Positions 16,709 through 25,492 of a stretch of DNA of 64,000 nucleotides are shown here, one piece after another; position 1 is the first letter of the stretch, and each line of letters starts with the position of its first letter. The stretch lies in NCBI GenBank assembly GCA_008375315.1, contig CP032507.1, forward strand, positions 2,417,001-2,481,000, given 5' to 3'. The translations under genes and the position numbers were made by a program. The DNA is from Ectothiorhodospiraceae bacterium BW-2 (GTDB taxonomy: Bacteria; Pseudomonadota; Gammaproteobacteria; Thiohalomonadales; Thiohalomonadaceae). The notes beneath the pieces were generated by a model. That model did no database searches and had not been told where the DNA came from. It saw nothing but the letters and a program-made list of their open reading frames with translations.

Positions 16709-19700
16709 ATGTTTGGCGAGACTGTTATGCTTCTGTTTATGCGTATGTGTCTGTCTATGTCTATGCGGCTCATGGTGATTGGGGGGGGCTTACTAATAGC
16801 GGCCTGTCAATCAGATAGCGAGCCGGAAGATAACCTGGCGGTACTGCCACCATTGACCGATTCTCAATATGCGACACTGATTGAGAGTGTCGATTTGAAT
16901 AGGGTTGCGACCAGAGTAGATGCCGGAAGTGAGGCCATTGTGCTGGCGCTGCAAATTAGTGATAGTCAGGGCAAGCCGCTAGCGGGGGTGCCGGTAGATA
17001 TCTGTAGCGATTTGGGGCAATTACTTACCGCTGAGGGGGCTGTTATTGAGAGCAGTGAGGCGTGCGAGCCCTCTGACGATGTGGCCGAGGTGGCAACAGA
17101 AACAGAAGCTGTGGCTGTAGCGGGAGTGATGCGATATGCCCCTGACCGTTTGATGACCGATAGTCGTGGGGTAGTTAACTTAACTTTTCTTCCCGGTCAA
17201 AAGAGTGGGGTGGCATCGGTCATTATCCGCTACCCCGGTGGTGAACTGCTGCAACAGTTTGAGATAGTGCCGCTGTCACTATCGACTATCGAATGGCAGT
17301 ATGTTGAGTTCATGGAGGTGGGTAGCACCCAGACTATCGAACTGATCGCGCAAGATCGTTACGGTAACCCCTTGAGTGATATCTCGCTGGCGCTACAGCT
17401 TGAGAGTCAGATTGGATCTGTGTTGAGTGAGAGTCGGCTGGTGACCGATAGCGATGGTAGGGCTACGGTTGATTTGGTTGCCGGTAGTGGATCAGGGATG
17501 GATAGCCTGAGTGCTGAGGCTGATGAGATAGTCGATGCGATAACGATTGAGATCACCCGTCCCTCGCAGAGTTTGGCAGAGGTTGAGTTTATTGACGGCG
17601 TAGCGGCTCTAGCGGCTGATGGTGAGAGCTTGATAAGCCGTTTTGTGGTTTTGCGAGATGTTTTAGGGGAGGTCATCCCTGAACAGATAGTTACCTTCAC
17701 AACCACCATGGGCGATATCGATCTTGATAGAGCAGGCGTGCAGAGTAGCGTGGTGACCAAAACCGATCAGCAGGGGCGGGCAATGGTCACACTGCAGGGG
17801 GTACCGGGCGAGATAGGTAGTGCCAAAATGACGGCATCGAGTGGGCGATTGAGTGACTTGATTCAAATTAACCTCACTGCTGCCACAGCCGCTGAGCTAA
17901 CCCTGTCGGCGGGCAAAGATAGGCTAGAGACTGGAACGGAGACCGTTATTCAGGCAACTGTTAAAGATGGCTATGGTGTGCCGATCGTTGGAGCTAGCGT
18001 ACATTTTAGTCTAATCGTCAATCGTAGTGGTGGTTCGCTATCGGCTCAAGAGCTAAAAACCGATGCTTTTGGGGTTGCCTCTGTGACCTATCGTGCTGGT
18101 GAAGCTGAGGTGATAGATAGTGTGGCTGTGGTTGTGGCAGATAATTTTAATCTCTCCAAACAGCAGCAGATAACTGTGGTAGAGCCGGAGGTGGTGGATA
18201 CCGATACCGATACCGATACTGATACTGATACGGTTGTGGATGATGGTACGGTTACAACCGCGACTCTACAAGGGAGTGGAACGGGTAATAGTGATAAATT
18301 GCTGAAAATAGACGATACCAATGTGGTAACATTTTCAATCAATTACAGTGGTACAGATAGGGATAACTATTTTTGGCTCTACGATAAAAATAACAATAAA
18401 ATTGCTACACTGTTTTATCAATTTGGTGGTGAGGCTGTAAAAACTCTCTCTCTTCCTACCGGTAGTTATTTTATTTCAGCTAGAGCCGATTCGGCTTGGA
18501 TGGTAACAGCCATAGCGACTCGTGGTTTTCTGGTGGAAAATAATGGGCTTGCGACGGTGGCGGCAGTCAAAGCAGAGCACCTATTTTTAGCGACGAATGC
18601 CGTCTCTGTAAAGACTGATGGAATAAGTGAAGCAACGATTAGCGCGACCATATTGGATCAAAACCGAGGCGCACTCTCCGAAATCGAGGTCAATTTTAGT
18701 ACGACAGGCGGACAGTTAAGCCACAGTAAGGTCAGTTCTGGTGACAATGGTGTGGCAGCGGTAACCCTGAGCGCCGGCAATGAAAAGATAAACCAAACGG
18801 TTGTGATCACCGCCTTAGTTGAAGGCTTGGAGCAAAAACAGATTCCGATTGTCATTACCGGCAGTGATATTTTGCTTGAACCGGCACAGCTATCACTGCG
18901 TACCGATGAGTCGATAGGGGTGACGGTCTCATTAACGGATGCCGCTGGGGTTGGTATTTACGGGGTGCCTATTGAGTTATCGATCTCATCTGACGGTGAG
19001 GGCGCTGGTCATTGGGGGAGTGAGAGTGACTCACAGTTGGTCACGACCTCGGGTTTCACCGATGTATTAGGGCAATTCTTTCAATCGCTGACGGCTACCA
19101 ACGCGGGCAATATCACCGTTACCGCGACTGCCTTGAATCGGCAACAGCAGAAGAGCCTCGCCATTGAGGGGGCTTCGACAGCGCTTCAAATCACCTCTCC
19201 GGCACAGACCCCTGTCACCAATGAAATTAACAACGAACTAACGGTTTGCGTGCGTGCTCCTATCTCCGAGTCGGTTAAATTTGTCACCAGCCATGGTCAG
19301 TGGGATAGCGTAGATAGTGCGGTAGTTGTGAAACCGGTGGTTAATGATACGACTTGTAACGGCATGACTGATCGTTTTGCCTCTGCGGTACTCTCGGCTA
19401 CCGAGAGTGGTACGGCTTCGGTACAGGTTCTAGACGGTGGTGAAGAGAGTAGCTCAGTGGATAAGTTGACCGTCTATTTTACTAATTCAACGGTAACAGC
19501 TACCGATACGATTAATTTTCAAGCAACGGCTGCAACTTTAGGTATTTCAAGTGGCGATAACCAAAATTCGACCACCCTGATTGCCAGAGTGAAAGATGAT
19601 AATGGCCAGCCGGTTTCTGGGGCATTAGTGCAGTTTCAAATCTCCAATAGTACTGGAGGAGGGGAATACCTAGAACCTCCCTATGCGGTGACCGATGTCG

Positions 19701-20359
19701 CTGGTGTGGCGCAGAGTCGTTTCTTCTCAGGGAGTTTGAGCAGCGATTCACAAGGGGTGGATGTGACAGCGACTCTCTATGACCAAGATAATAATGTAAT
19801 CCATAATGATAGCGTGACACTGATTATTAACCAGTCGGCAGCTTCGGTCACTTTAGGGGCTGCGACAACAGCTAGCGTAGATTATAATGATACGATATAT
19901 AAGTTACCTATTTCGCTATTAGTAACTGACTCGGCGGGTAATGCGGTAGGTAATCAGAGAGTCTATTTGCATCTATGGCCAATGAAATATCGCACGGGTA
20001 GTTGGTCGCTACCCGATGCAAACGGCGTCTGCTCACCTATTATTAATGCCGTTTACGATAATGATGATGTTAATCGTAATCTTGTCCTTGATGATGGTGA
20101 GATCGACTCAGATGGGAATGGTATGATAACCCCACCAAGCTCAAGCGCGGGTTCGTTGCCAAGCGAAGTGGTAACGGATGAAAATGGGGTGGCTAACTTT
20201 AACCTAACCTATCTTAAAGAGTATGCTGTTTGGATAGAGGCAGAAATTAGCGCTTCAACACAAGTATTGGGTAATGAGAGCCGTTCGGTATTCACCAAAA
20301 TCCTTCCGTATGTTGTTAGTGATTCATGTTTTTTGAGTAGCTCACCCTTTAATTTTTAA
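16709..20359 (+). CDS. Large lipoprotein with tandem bacterial Ig-like (Big_1/invasin-type) domains
   Basis: A 1216-residue protein with a lipobox (LLIAAC, Cys about residue 33) and roughly eight to ten Ig-like domains of the Big_1/invasin type, recognised by repeated VTDSDGRATVDLVAG-like and KDGYGVPIVGASVHF segments. A (DT)n run at residues 497-508 is followed by a distinct AT-rich domain (about 510-605), then Ig domains resume. The protein is probably a surface adhesin anchored by lipid. The start is uncertain: ATGs at 16727, 16757 and 16763 also fit, and GGCGAG precedes 16727. It follows a barrel gene by seven bases. Confidence 0.75.
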   Translation: MFGETVMLLFMRMCLSMSMRLMVIGGGLLIAACQSDSEPEDNLAVLPPLTDSQYATLIESVDLNRVATRVDAGSEAIVLALQISDSQGKPLAGVPVDICSDLGQLLTAEGAVIESSEACEPSDDVAEVATETEAVAVAGVMRYAPDRLMTDSRGVVNLTFLPGQKSGVASVIIRYPGGELLQQFEIVPLSLSTIEWQYVEFMEVGSTQTIELIAQDRYGNPLSDISLALQLESQIGSVLSESRLVTDSDGRATVDLVAGSGSGMDSLSAEADEIVDAITIEITRPSQSLAEVEFIDGVAALAADGESLISRFVVLRDVLGEVIPEQIVTFTTTMGDIDLDRAGVQSSVVTKTDQQGRAMVTLQGVPGEIGSAKMTASSGRLSDLIQINLTAATAAELTLSAGKDRLETGTETVIQATVKDGYGVPIVGASVHFSLIVNRSGGSLSAQELKTDAFGVASVTYRAGEAEVIDSVAVVVADNFNLSKQQQITVVEPEVVDTDTDTDTDTDTVVDDGTVTTATLQGSGTGNSDKLLKIDDTNVVTFSINYSGTDRDNYFWLYDKNNNKIATLFYQFGGEAVKTLSLPTGSYFISARADSAWMVTAIATRGFLVENNGLATVAAVKAEHLFLATNAVSVKTDGISEATISATILDQNRGALSEIEVNFSTTGGQLSHSKVSSGDNGVAAVTLSAGNEKINQTVVITALVEGLEQKQIPIVITGSDILLEPAQLSLRTDESIGVTVSLTDAAGVGIYGVPIELSISSDGEGAGHWGSESDSQLVTTSGFTDVLGQFFQSLTATNAGNITVTATALNRQQQKSLAIEGASTALQITSPAQTPVTNEINNELTVCVRAPISESVKFVTSHGQWDSVDSAVVVKPVVNDTTCNGMTDRFASAVLSATESGTASVQVLDGGEESSSVDKLTVYFTNSTVTATDTINFQATAATLGISSGDNQNSTTLIARVKDDNGQPVSGALVQFQISNSTGGGEYLEPPYAVTDVAGVAQSRFFSGSLSSDSQGVDVTATLYDQDNNVIHNDSVTLIINQSAASVTLGAATTASVDYNDTIYKLPISLLVTDSAGNAVGNQRVYLHLWPMKYRTGSWSLPDANGVCSPIINAVYDNDDVNRNLVLDDGEIDSDGNGMITPPSSSAGSLPSEVVTDENGVANFNLTYLKEYAVWIEAEISASTQVLGNESRSVFTKILPYVVSDSCFLSSSPFNF
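18197..18232. repeat. 6-bp tandem repeat (GATACN) encoding Asp-Thr repeat
   Basis: Six in-frame GATACN units encode (Asp-Thr)6 at the boundary between Ig-like domains and an AT-rich domain of the 1216-residue lipoprotein. The unit keeps the frame, so copy changes would only alter linker length. Confidence 0.9.
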
Positions 20360-20374
20360 AACAGGAGTATAAAT

Positions 20375-20602
20375 ATGGAAGCCATAGAAGATGCTATCTA
20401 TGTCATTTTGATTTTTATCCTGCCGATTTGGCTCTTTCTGCACTATCGGCTAAAAACAGCGCAAGCGAAAAATGGCCTCTCGAAAGAGGAGCGAGAACAG
20501 GTAGCCCAGCTTACAGAGCAGGCGGAACGATTACAAAGGCGGGTTGAATCGCTGGAGATTATTCTCGACGAGTCGCTGCCCGATTGGAGAGCTCGGCAAT
20601 GA
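20375..20602 (+). CDS. pspB: Phage-shock protein B
   Basis: A 75-residue inner-membrane protein with one N-terminal membrane helix (YVILIFILPIWLFLHY, residues 9-24) followed by a coiled coil (EREQVAQLTEQAERLQRRVESLEIIL), typical of PspB. In enterobacteria PspB and PspC sense envelope stress and relieve PspF inhibition by PspA. Here pspA and pspF are not adjacent, so the pair may act alone or with distant genes. An AGGAG precedes the ATG. The stop overlaps the pspC start. Confidence 0.85.
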   Translation: MEAIEDAIYVILIFILPIWLFLHYRLKTAQAKNGLSKEEREQVAQLTEQAERLQRRVESLEIILDESLPDWRARQ

Positions 20603-20949
20603 TACAACTGCCACTCTATCGCGATCGGGAGAATCGGGTGCTGTTCGGGGTCTGCGCTGGTATCGCCACCTACCTCGATATTAACCGCATCTTCTTACGC
20701 ACTATCTGGTTCTTTATCGGTCTAGTACAGCCCTTTTTTATCTTACTCTATTTTGGCTTGGTACTGCTGCTCAAATCGAACCCTAATGCTCTCTCGCGCC
20801 AAAGAGAGAACGAAATCTCCCTACAACAGCAGCGCGAGCAAATTTCACAGGCCACACGACAACTACAGCAGATACAGCAACGGGTATCGGCACTTGAGAA
20901 CTGCGTCACTTCGGATGACTTTTCGATTCGAAGTCAACTTAACCGTTAA
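20599..20949 (+). CDS. pspC: Phage-shock protein C
   Basis: A PspC-domain membrane protein of 116 residues from the ATG at 20599, which overlaps the pspB stop as ATGA; an upstream in-frame TTG at 20584 is less likely. Features are RDRENRVLFGVCAGIATYLDIN (PspC motif), one membrane segment (FFILLYFGLVLLLK) and a coiled-coil tail. It pairs with PspB as an envelope-stress sensor in the inner membrane. lgt follows 22 bases later. Confidence 0.85.
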   Translation: MIQLPLYRDRENRVLFGVCAGIATYLDINRIFLRTIWFFIGLVQPFFILLYFGLVLLLKSNPNALSRQRENEISLQQQREQISQATRQLQQIQQRVSALENCVTSDDFSIRSQLNR

Positions 20950-20971
20950 TTGAGCTACCTATCTCTATCTA

Positions 20972-21766
20972 ATGCTTAACTATCCTAATATCGATCCGGT
21001 AGCGCTCGACCTCGGCGCAGTGAAAATTCACTGGTACGGTGTGATGTACCTTATCGGCTTTGCGGCTGCTTGGTGGCTGGGGCGACTGCGAGCGGCGAGC
21101 TACCAGTGGTCGCATAAAGAGGTCGAAGATCTAATCTTCTTTGGCGCTTTAGGGGTGATTCTCGGTGGTAGAGTCGGTTATCTGCTGTTCTATAACTTCG
21201 ATGCCTTAGTCGATAACCCCCTTACCCTATTTAAAATCTGGCAGGGGGGCATGTCGTTTCATGGTGGCTTATTAGGGGTGATGGCCGCGCTGTGGTTTTT
21301 GGCGCGTAAAAATGGTCGCTGCTACTTTTGTGTCATCGATTTTGTCGCCCCACTAGTGCCGCTAGGCCTTGCGGCCGGACGGTTAGGCAACTTTATCAAC
21401 GCCGAACTGTGGGGACGGACAACCGAACTGCCGTGGGGGATGATCTTTCCCGGTGCCGGCCCACTGCCACGACACCCCTCAATGCTCTATGAGTTTTTGC
21501 TCGAAGGGGTGGTGTTATTTATCATTCTCTGGTGGTTTAGCGCCAAGCCGCGTCCGGTGATGGCCGTATCGGGACTATTTGCACTAGGGTATGGCACCTT
21601 TCGGTTTATGGTCGAATTTGTGCGCGAACCCGATGCCCATATCGGCTATCTAGCTGGCGAATGGCTAACGATGGGAATGGTGCTATCGCTGCCGCTGATC
21701 GCGATCGGTATCGGGCTGTTATGGTTAGCCTATCGTCGCCACCCGAGAGAGTTGCTGCATGGATAG
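20972..21766 (+). CDS. lgt: Prolipoprotein diacylglyceryl transferase
   Basis: Lgt attaches diacylglycerol to the lipobox cysteine of prolipoproteins in the inner membrane. The 264-residue, multi-pass protein carries the [11 protein letters not shown] segment and the Lgt signature [14 protein letters not shown]. Overlap of its end with the thyA start by 8 bases (21759-21766) indicates an operon; lgt-thyA linkage is the usual gammaproteobacterial arrangement. Confidence 0.95.
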   Translation: MLNYPNIDPVALDLGAVKIHWYGVMYLIGFAAAWWLGRLRAASYQWSHKEVEDLIFFGALGVILGGRVGYLLFYNFDALVDNPLTLFKIWQGGMSFHGGLLGVMAALWFLARKNGRCYFCVIDFVAPLVPLGLAAGRLGNFINAELWGRTTELPWGMIFPGAGPLPRHPSMLYEFLLEGVVLFIILWWFSAKPRPVMAVSGLFALGYGTFRFMVEFVREPDAHIGYLAGEWLTMGMVLSLPLIAIGIGLLWLAYRRHPRELLHG

Positions 21767-22553
21767 CTATTTACAGCTAATGAGAACCGTATTGGAGCAG
21801 GGGGTGGATAAGAGCGATCGCACCGGCACCGGTACCCGCTCCCTCTTTGGCTATCAGATGCGTTTTAATTTGGCGGCTGGTTTTCCAATCGTCACTACCA
21901 AAAAGCTCCATCTGCGGTCGATTATCCATGAGCTACTCTGGTTTTTGAGTGGTTCGACCAATATCGACTACCTAAAACAGCACGGCGTCTCGATTTGGGA
22001 TGAGTGGGCCGATCCAGAGGGTGAACTAGGGCCGGTGTATGGTCACCAGTGGCGTAGCTGGCCAACGGCCTCTGGAGAGTCTATTGATCAAATCTCGCAG
22101 CTTATTGAACAGATTCGAACCAACCCCGATTCGCGTCGGCTAATCGTTTCTGCTTGGAATGTGGCCGATATCGACAAAATGGCGCTGCCACCGTGCCATC
22201 TACTGTTTCAGTTCTATGTCGCTAATGACAAACTCTCCTGTCAGCTCTACCAGCGCAGTGCAGATATTTTTCTAGGGGTACCGTTTAACATCGCCTCCTA
22301 TGCTCTGCTCACGATGATGATCGCGCAGGTGTGTGATTTGGCACCGGGTGAATTTATCCATACCCTAGGGGATGCCCACCTCTACTCGAACCATCTGCAG
22401 CAGGCAGAGTTACAGTTAGAGAGAACCCCCTATCCTCTACCCACGATGGCAATTAACCCCGCTGTAAAAGATATTTTTGCTTTTGGCTATGGCGACTTTA
22501 CTTTGCAGAACTATCAACACCATCCGCATATTAAGGCACCGGTAGCGGTATGA
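21759..22553 (+). CDS. thyA: Thymidylate synthase
   Basis: ThyA methylates dUMP to dTMP with methylene-tetrahydrofolate. The 264-residue length equals E. coli ThyA, with the catalytic Cys146 in [12 protein letters not shown] and the conserved RRLIVSAWN phosphate-binding segment. The ATG lies inside the end of lgt. Its last codons (IKAPVAV, then TGA) are partly repeated in the DUF2887 tandem array downstream, which makes this gene's 3' end the left edge of a duplication. folA, normally the next gene, is displaced by about 2.4 kb. Confidence 0.97.
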   Translation: MDSYLQLMRTVLEQGVDKSDRTGTGTRSLFGYQMRFNLAAGFPIVTTKKLHLRSIIHELLWFLSGSTNIDYLKQHGVSIWDEWADPEGELGPVYGHQWRSWPTASGESIDQISQLIEQIRTNPDSRRLIVSAWNVADIDKMALPPCHLLFQFYVANDKLSCQLYQRSADIFLGVPFNIASYALLTMMIAQVCDLAPGEFIHTLGDAHLYSNHLQQAELQLERTPYPLPTMAINPAVKDIFAFGYGDFTLQNYQHHPHIKAPVAV

Positions 22554-22585
22554 CTCATTCTGTTTGAGGCTATAGGGGGGGCGGA

Positions 22586-23569
22586 GTGAAGAGCGATCCA
22601 TTAATTTATGACTACCTGACTCTCGGCAGTGAGGCGTTTCGAATCTTAAGCGGTGGCATAGAGCTACAGGGAGAGTATCAATTCTCCTCGACGAGCATCA
22701 AAGGGATAGAGCGGCGGATTGATGCGCTGTTTGAGCCGGTAGAAGCGACGGATGACCCAGTCTATGTGGTTGAGTTTCAGGCACAAAAATTGTCAACGAT
22801 TGGCTATAACCTGATGACCAAGATGGGTCTATATGGAGAGCAGCACCCCGATAGAGATGTGATTGGGGTCTTGATCTTATTGAGTAAGCGCCACAAACCG
22901 CGCTATCCTTCGCTCCTAAGGAGAAAGAGCGCCCTGATTAGAGTCGTCTATTTACGGGAGGTGCTAAAACACTGGTTGTTTGAAGAGCCTGAAAACCCGT
23001 TTGTGATCGCTTTTGCCCCGCTAGTTGAGACAAAAAAGCGCTTAATTCAAAATTCGGCACACCACTGGCAGAGATTGAAGAGCTATATCTCTGAACATAG
23101 AGAAGACGAACAGTTGGAGCTGTGCTACCAGTATCTTATATTTGAACGGTTCAAAGAGCTCAATGAAGAGGAGATATGGACGATGTTAAATGAGTTGATT
23201 CCTATTGAACAGACTCGGGCCTATCAATCTATCTTTACGAAAGGTTTTTTGCAGGGAGAAGCACGAGGAGAGGCACGAGGAGAGGCACGAGGAGAGGCAC
23301 GAGGAGAGGCACGAGGAGAGGCACGAGGAGAGGCACGAGGGGAAGCACGAGGGGAAGCACGAGGGGAGTTGCGTGGTATTGTGGCCGGCAAGCGGGAGAC
23401 GCTACTACAGCTACTGCAGCACCGTTTTGGAGCCTTACCAACTGAAGTTAGCGAGCAGATTGGATCAGCGTCTGCGGTGCAGCTAGAGCAGTGGCTCACT
23501 CGACTATTGGATGGGGAAGGGTTAGAGCAGCTATTTATTTTGTCAACGAATGATAAGTCGCCGTTGTGA
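22586..23569 (+). CDS. DUF2887/Rpn-type PD-(D/E)XK family protein, copy 1
   Basis: A 327-residue GTG-started protein of the DUF2887 family, a PD-(D/E)XK nuclease-fold group related to Rpn recombination-promoting nucleases and often called putative transposases. The catalytic pattern is visible as Asp46 (IDALFEP) and Glu63-Phe-Gln65...Lys68 (VVEFQAQK). A (GEAR)n stretch of nine units precedes a C-terminal DUF4351-like helical domain (RETLLQLLQHRFGALP). Activity and target are unknown. It lacks terminal inverted repeats that would make it an insertion sequence. Confidence 0.75.
   Translation: MKSDPLIYDYLTLGSEAFRILSGGIELQGEYQFSSTSIKGIERRIDALFEPVEATDDPVYVVEFQAQKLSTIGYNLMTKMGLYGEQHPDRDVIGVLILLSKRHKPRYPSLLRRKSALIRVVYLREVLKHWLFEEPENPFVIAFAPLVETKKRLIQNSAHHWQRLKSYISEHREDEQLELCYQYLIFERFKELNEEEIWTMLNELIPIEQTRAYQSIFTKGFLQGEARGEARGEARGEARGEARGEARGEARGEARGEARGELRGIVAGKRETLLQLLQHRFGALPTEVSEQIGSASAVQLEQWLTRLLDGEGLEQLFILSTNDKSPL
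23255..23362. repeat. 12-bp minisatellite, nine units (copy 1)
   Basis: Nine 12-base units (consensus GGAGAGGCACGA) encode nine Gly-Glu-Ala-Arg repeats, followed by a degenerate GELR unit. Paralogous positions in copies 2 and 3 hold seven and five units. Confidence 0.95.
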
Positions 23570-23602
23570 TCTCTTTTAATTAAAGCGCCGGTAGCGGTGT
23601 GA
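23567..23602 (+). other. Duplication junction: folA-start-like plus thyA-end-like sequence
   Basis: GTGATCTC followed by a T-rich run resembles the folA start (GTGATCTCGCTTATTT at 24995). It leads into ATTAAAGCGCCGGTAGCGGTGTGA (23579-23602, written here as a position range for the match), which repeats the last eight codons of thyA (22530-22553) with three changes. This is the expected joint of a head-to-tail duplication. Confidence 0.65.
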
Positions 23603-24021
23603 CTCACTTCTGTCTTTGTGAACGGTTTAAAGAGCTCAATGAAGAGGAGATATGGACGATGTTAAATGAGTTGATTCCTATTGAACAGACTCGGGCCTAT
23701 CAATCTATCTTTACGAAAGGTTTTTTGCGGGGAGAAGCACGAGGCGAGGCACGAGGAGAAGCACGAGGAGAGGCACGAGGAGAGGCACGAGGGGAAGCAC
23801 GAGGGGAAGCACGAGGGGAGTTGCGTGGTATTGTGGCCGGCAAGCGGGAGACGCTACTACAGCTACTGCAGCACCGTTTTGGAGCCTTACCAACTGAAGT
23901 TAGCGAGCAGATTGGATCAGCGTCTGCGGTGCAGCTAGAGCAGTGGCTCACTCGACTGTTGGATGGGGAAGGGTTAGAGCAGCTATTTATTTTGTCAACG
24001 AATGATAAGTCGCCGTTGTGA
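23599..24021 (+). pseudogene. DUF2887 copy 2, internally deleted
   Basis: The open frame starts GTG ACT CAC, inside the thyA-like relic, and joins at ERFKELNEEEIW to the C-terminal third of the family protein (140 codons in all). The catalytic Asp46 and Glu63 region is gone, so it cannot be an active nuclease. The join lies between flank sequence GACTCACTTCTGT and the TTTGAACGG segment of the gene. The remainder, including seven GEAR units and the C-terminal helical domain, matches copy 1 closely. It could still make a truncated partner protein. Confidence 0.75.
23731..23814. repeat. 12-bp minisatellite, seven units (copy 2)
   Basis: Seven 12-base GEAR-encoding units at the position homologous to the nine-unit array of copy 1; the first two units differ slightly (GGAGAA, GGCGAG). 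Confidence 0.95.
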
Positions 24022-24062
24022 CTCGCTTCTGTTGGAGGCTATAGAAGTGACGGGGTGAAGGG

Positions 24063-24998
24063 GTGAAGAGCGATCCATTAATTTATGACTATCTGACTCT
24101 CGGCAGTGAGGCGTTTCGAATCTTAAGCGGTGGCATAGAGCTACAGGGAGAGTATCAATTCTCCTCGACGAGCATCAAAGGGATAGAGCGGCGGATTGAT
24201 GCGCTGTTTGAACCGGTAGAAGCGACGGATGACCCAGTCTATGTGGTTGAGTTTCAGGCACAAAAATTGTCAACGATTGGCTATAACCTGATGACCAAGA
24301 TGGGTCTATATGGAGAGCAGCACCCCGATAGAGATGTGATTGGGGTCTTGATCTTATTGAGTAAGCGCCACAAACCGCGCTATCCTTCGCTCCTAAGGAG
24401 GAAGAGCGCCCTGATTAGAGTCGTCTATTTACGGGAGGTGCTAAAACACTGGTTGTTTGAAGAGCCTGAAAACCCGTTTGTGATCGCTTTTGCCCCGCTA
24501 GTTGAGACAAAAAAGCGCTTAATTCAAAATTCGGCACACCACTGGCAGAGATTGAAGAGCTATATCTCTGAACATAGAGAAGACGAACAGTTGGAGCTGT
24601 GCTACCAGTATCTTATATTTGAACGGTTTAAAGAGCTCAATGAAGAGGAGATATGGAAGATGTTAAATGAGTTGATTCCTATTGAACAGACTCGGGCCTA
24701 TCAATCTATCTTTACAAAAGGTTTTTTGCAGGGAGAAGCACGAGGCGAGGCACGAGGAGAAGCACGAGGTGAGACACGAGGAGAAGCACGAGGGGAGTTG
24801 CGTGGTATTGTGGCCGGCAAGCGGGAGACGCTACTACAGCTATTGCAGCACCGTTTTGGAGCCTTACCAACTGAAGTTAGCGAGCAGATTGGATCAGCGT
24901 CTGCGGTGCAGCTAGAGCAGTGGCTCACTCGACTGTTGGATGGGGAGGGGTTAGAGCAGCTATTTGCTTTATCAGCGAATGATAAATTGCCGCTGTGA
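24063..24998 (+). CDS. DUF2887/Rpn-type PD-(D/E)XK family protein, copy 3
   Basis: A 311-residue near-duplicate of copy 1 with the same GTG start and the same Asp46, Glu63, Gln65 and Lys68 catalytic pattern. It differs by only five GEAR units (one is GETR), Lys instead of Thr in EEIWKML, and a diverged C-terminus (ALSANDKLPL). Its stop codon overlaps the folA GTG start (GTGA at 24995-24998), so it is translationally coupled to folA. The region upstream (24020-24060) matches the flank between thyA and copy 1, with GGAGGCTATAG conserved. Confidence 0.75.
   Translation: MKSDPLIYDYLTLGSEAFRILSGGIELQGEYQFSSTSIKGIERRIDALFEPVEATDDPVYVVEFQAQKLSTIGYNLMTKMGLYGEQHPDRDVIGVLILLSKRHKPRYPSLLRRKSALIRVVYLREVLKHWLFEEPENPFVIAFAPLVETKKRLIQNSAHHWQRLKSYISEHREDEQLELCYQYLIFERFKELNEEEIWKMLNELIPIEQTRAYQSIFTKGFLQGEARGEARGEARGETRGEARGELRGIVAGKRETLLQLLQHRFGALPTEVSEQIGSASAVQLEQWLTRLLDGEGLEQLFALSANDKLPL
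24732..24791. repeat. 12-bp minisatellite, five units (copy 3)
   Basis: Five 12-base units encoding GEAR x3, GETR, GEAR at the position homologous to the arrays of copies 1 and 2. Confidence 0.95.
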
Positions 24999-25492
24999 TC
25001 TCGCTTATTTGGGCAATGGATCGTCAGGGATTGATCGGTAACAATAATCGATTACCGTGGCGACTTCCTGCCGATATGCAGTGGTTTCGAAAACAGACTC
25101 TGGGTAAGCCTATCGTGATGGGGCGGGCGACTTGGGAGTCGTTTGGTGCTAGGCCGTTGCCGCAGCGGCATAACATTATTGTGACTCGGCAAACAGATTA
25201 TCTCGCCGCAGGGGGAAGCATCTGCCACTCCCTGCAACAGGGGCTCGATTTAGGGGGAGCAGAGTCAGATGAAGTGGTGGTTATTGGCGGGGCATCTATC
25301 TATCAGCAGGCCCTAATATTGGCTGACAGACTCTATGTTACCCAAGTCGAAGGGGTGTTTGAGGGCGATACTTGGTTTCCTGAAGTCGAGTGGCGACTGT
25401 GGCAGTTACAGCAAGAGAGTTGGCATGAGATCGATGCACAAAATAGCTATCGTTGTCACTTCGCCACCTATTACCGGAGAACGCATGGTTAA
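24995..25492 (+). CDS. folA: Dihydrofolate reductase
   Basis: FolA reduces dihydrofolate, the by-product of ThyA, with NADPH. The 165-residue protein has the catalytic acid Asp27 in LPWRLPADMQWF, the GRATWES motif and VVVIGGASIYQQAL. It starts at a GTG overlapping the stop of DUF2887 copy 3. The natural partner gene thyA lies upstream, separated by the tandem array. Its end overlaps the yjbQ start by eight bases. Confidence 0.95.
   Translation: MISLIWAMDRQGLIGNNNRLPWRLPADMQWFRKQTLGKPIVMGRATWESFGARPLPQRHNIIVTRQTDYLAAGGSICHSLQQGLDLGGAESDEVVVIGGASIYQQALILADRLYVTQVEGVFEGDTWFPEVEWRLWQLQQESWHEIDAQNSYRCHFATYYRRTHG

Larger units (their letters stand above)
22554..24994. repeat. Tandem array of three DUF2887 gene copies between thyA and folA
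   Basis: Three direct copies of one gene: full (22586-23569), internally deleted (23599-24021) and full (24063-24998). Copies 1 and 3 agree almost base for base outside the 12-bp repeats. The spacer after copy 1 carries sequences similar to the folA start and the thyA end, as expected where a tandem duplication joined. This locates the unit edges in the 3' end of thyA and the 5' end of folA. Confidence 0.85.

Noticed and set aside
18088-18342. Minus-strand VSVSVS frame in the lipoprotein gene
   Set aside because: It is only the complement of the Asp-Thr repeat and has no start context or composition of a gene.
23224-23607. Minus-strand frame of Ser-Pro-Arg-Ala repeats over DUF2887 copy 1
   Set aside because: It is the complement of the 12-bp repeat array and adjoining gene; repeat units divisible by three keep all frames open.
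23255-24791. CRISPR-like tandem repeats
   Set aside because: Units of 12 bases have no unique spacers and encode an in-frame GEAR peptide; they are coding minisatellites.
22554-24998. Transposon or insertion sequence carrying the DUF2887 genes
   Set aside because: No terminal inverted repeats or target-site duplications; copies are in direct order with thyA/folA junction relics, which fits tandem duplication.
25335-25484. Longer yjbQ start at 25335
   Set aside because: It would overlap folA by over 150 bases; the ATG at 25485 matches family length.
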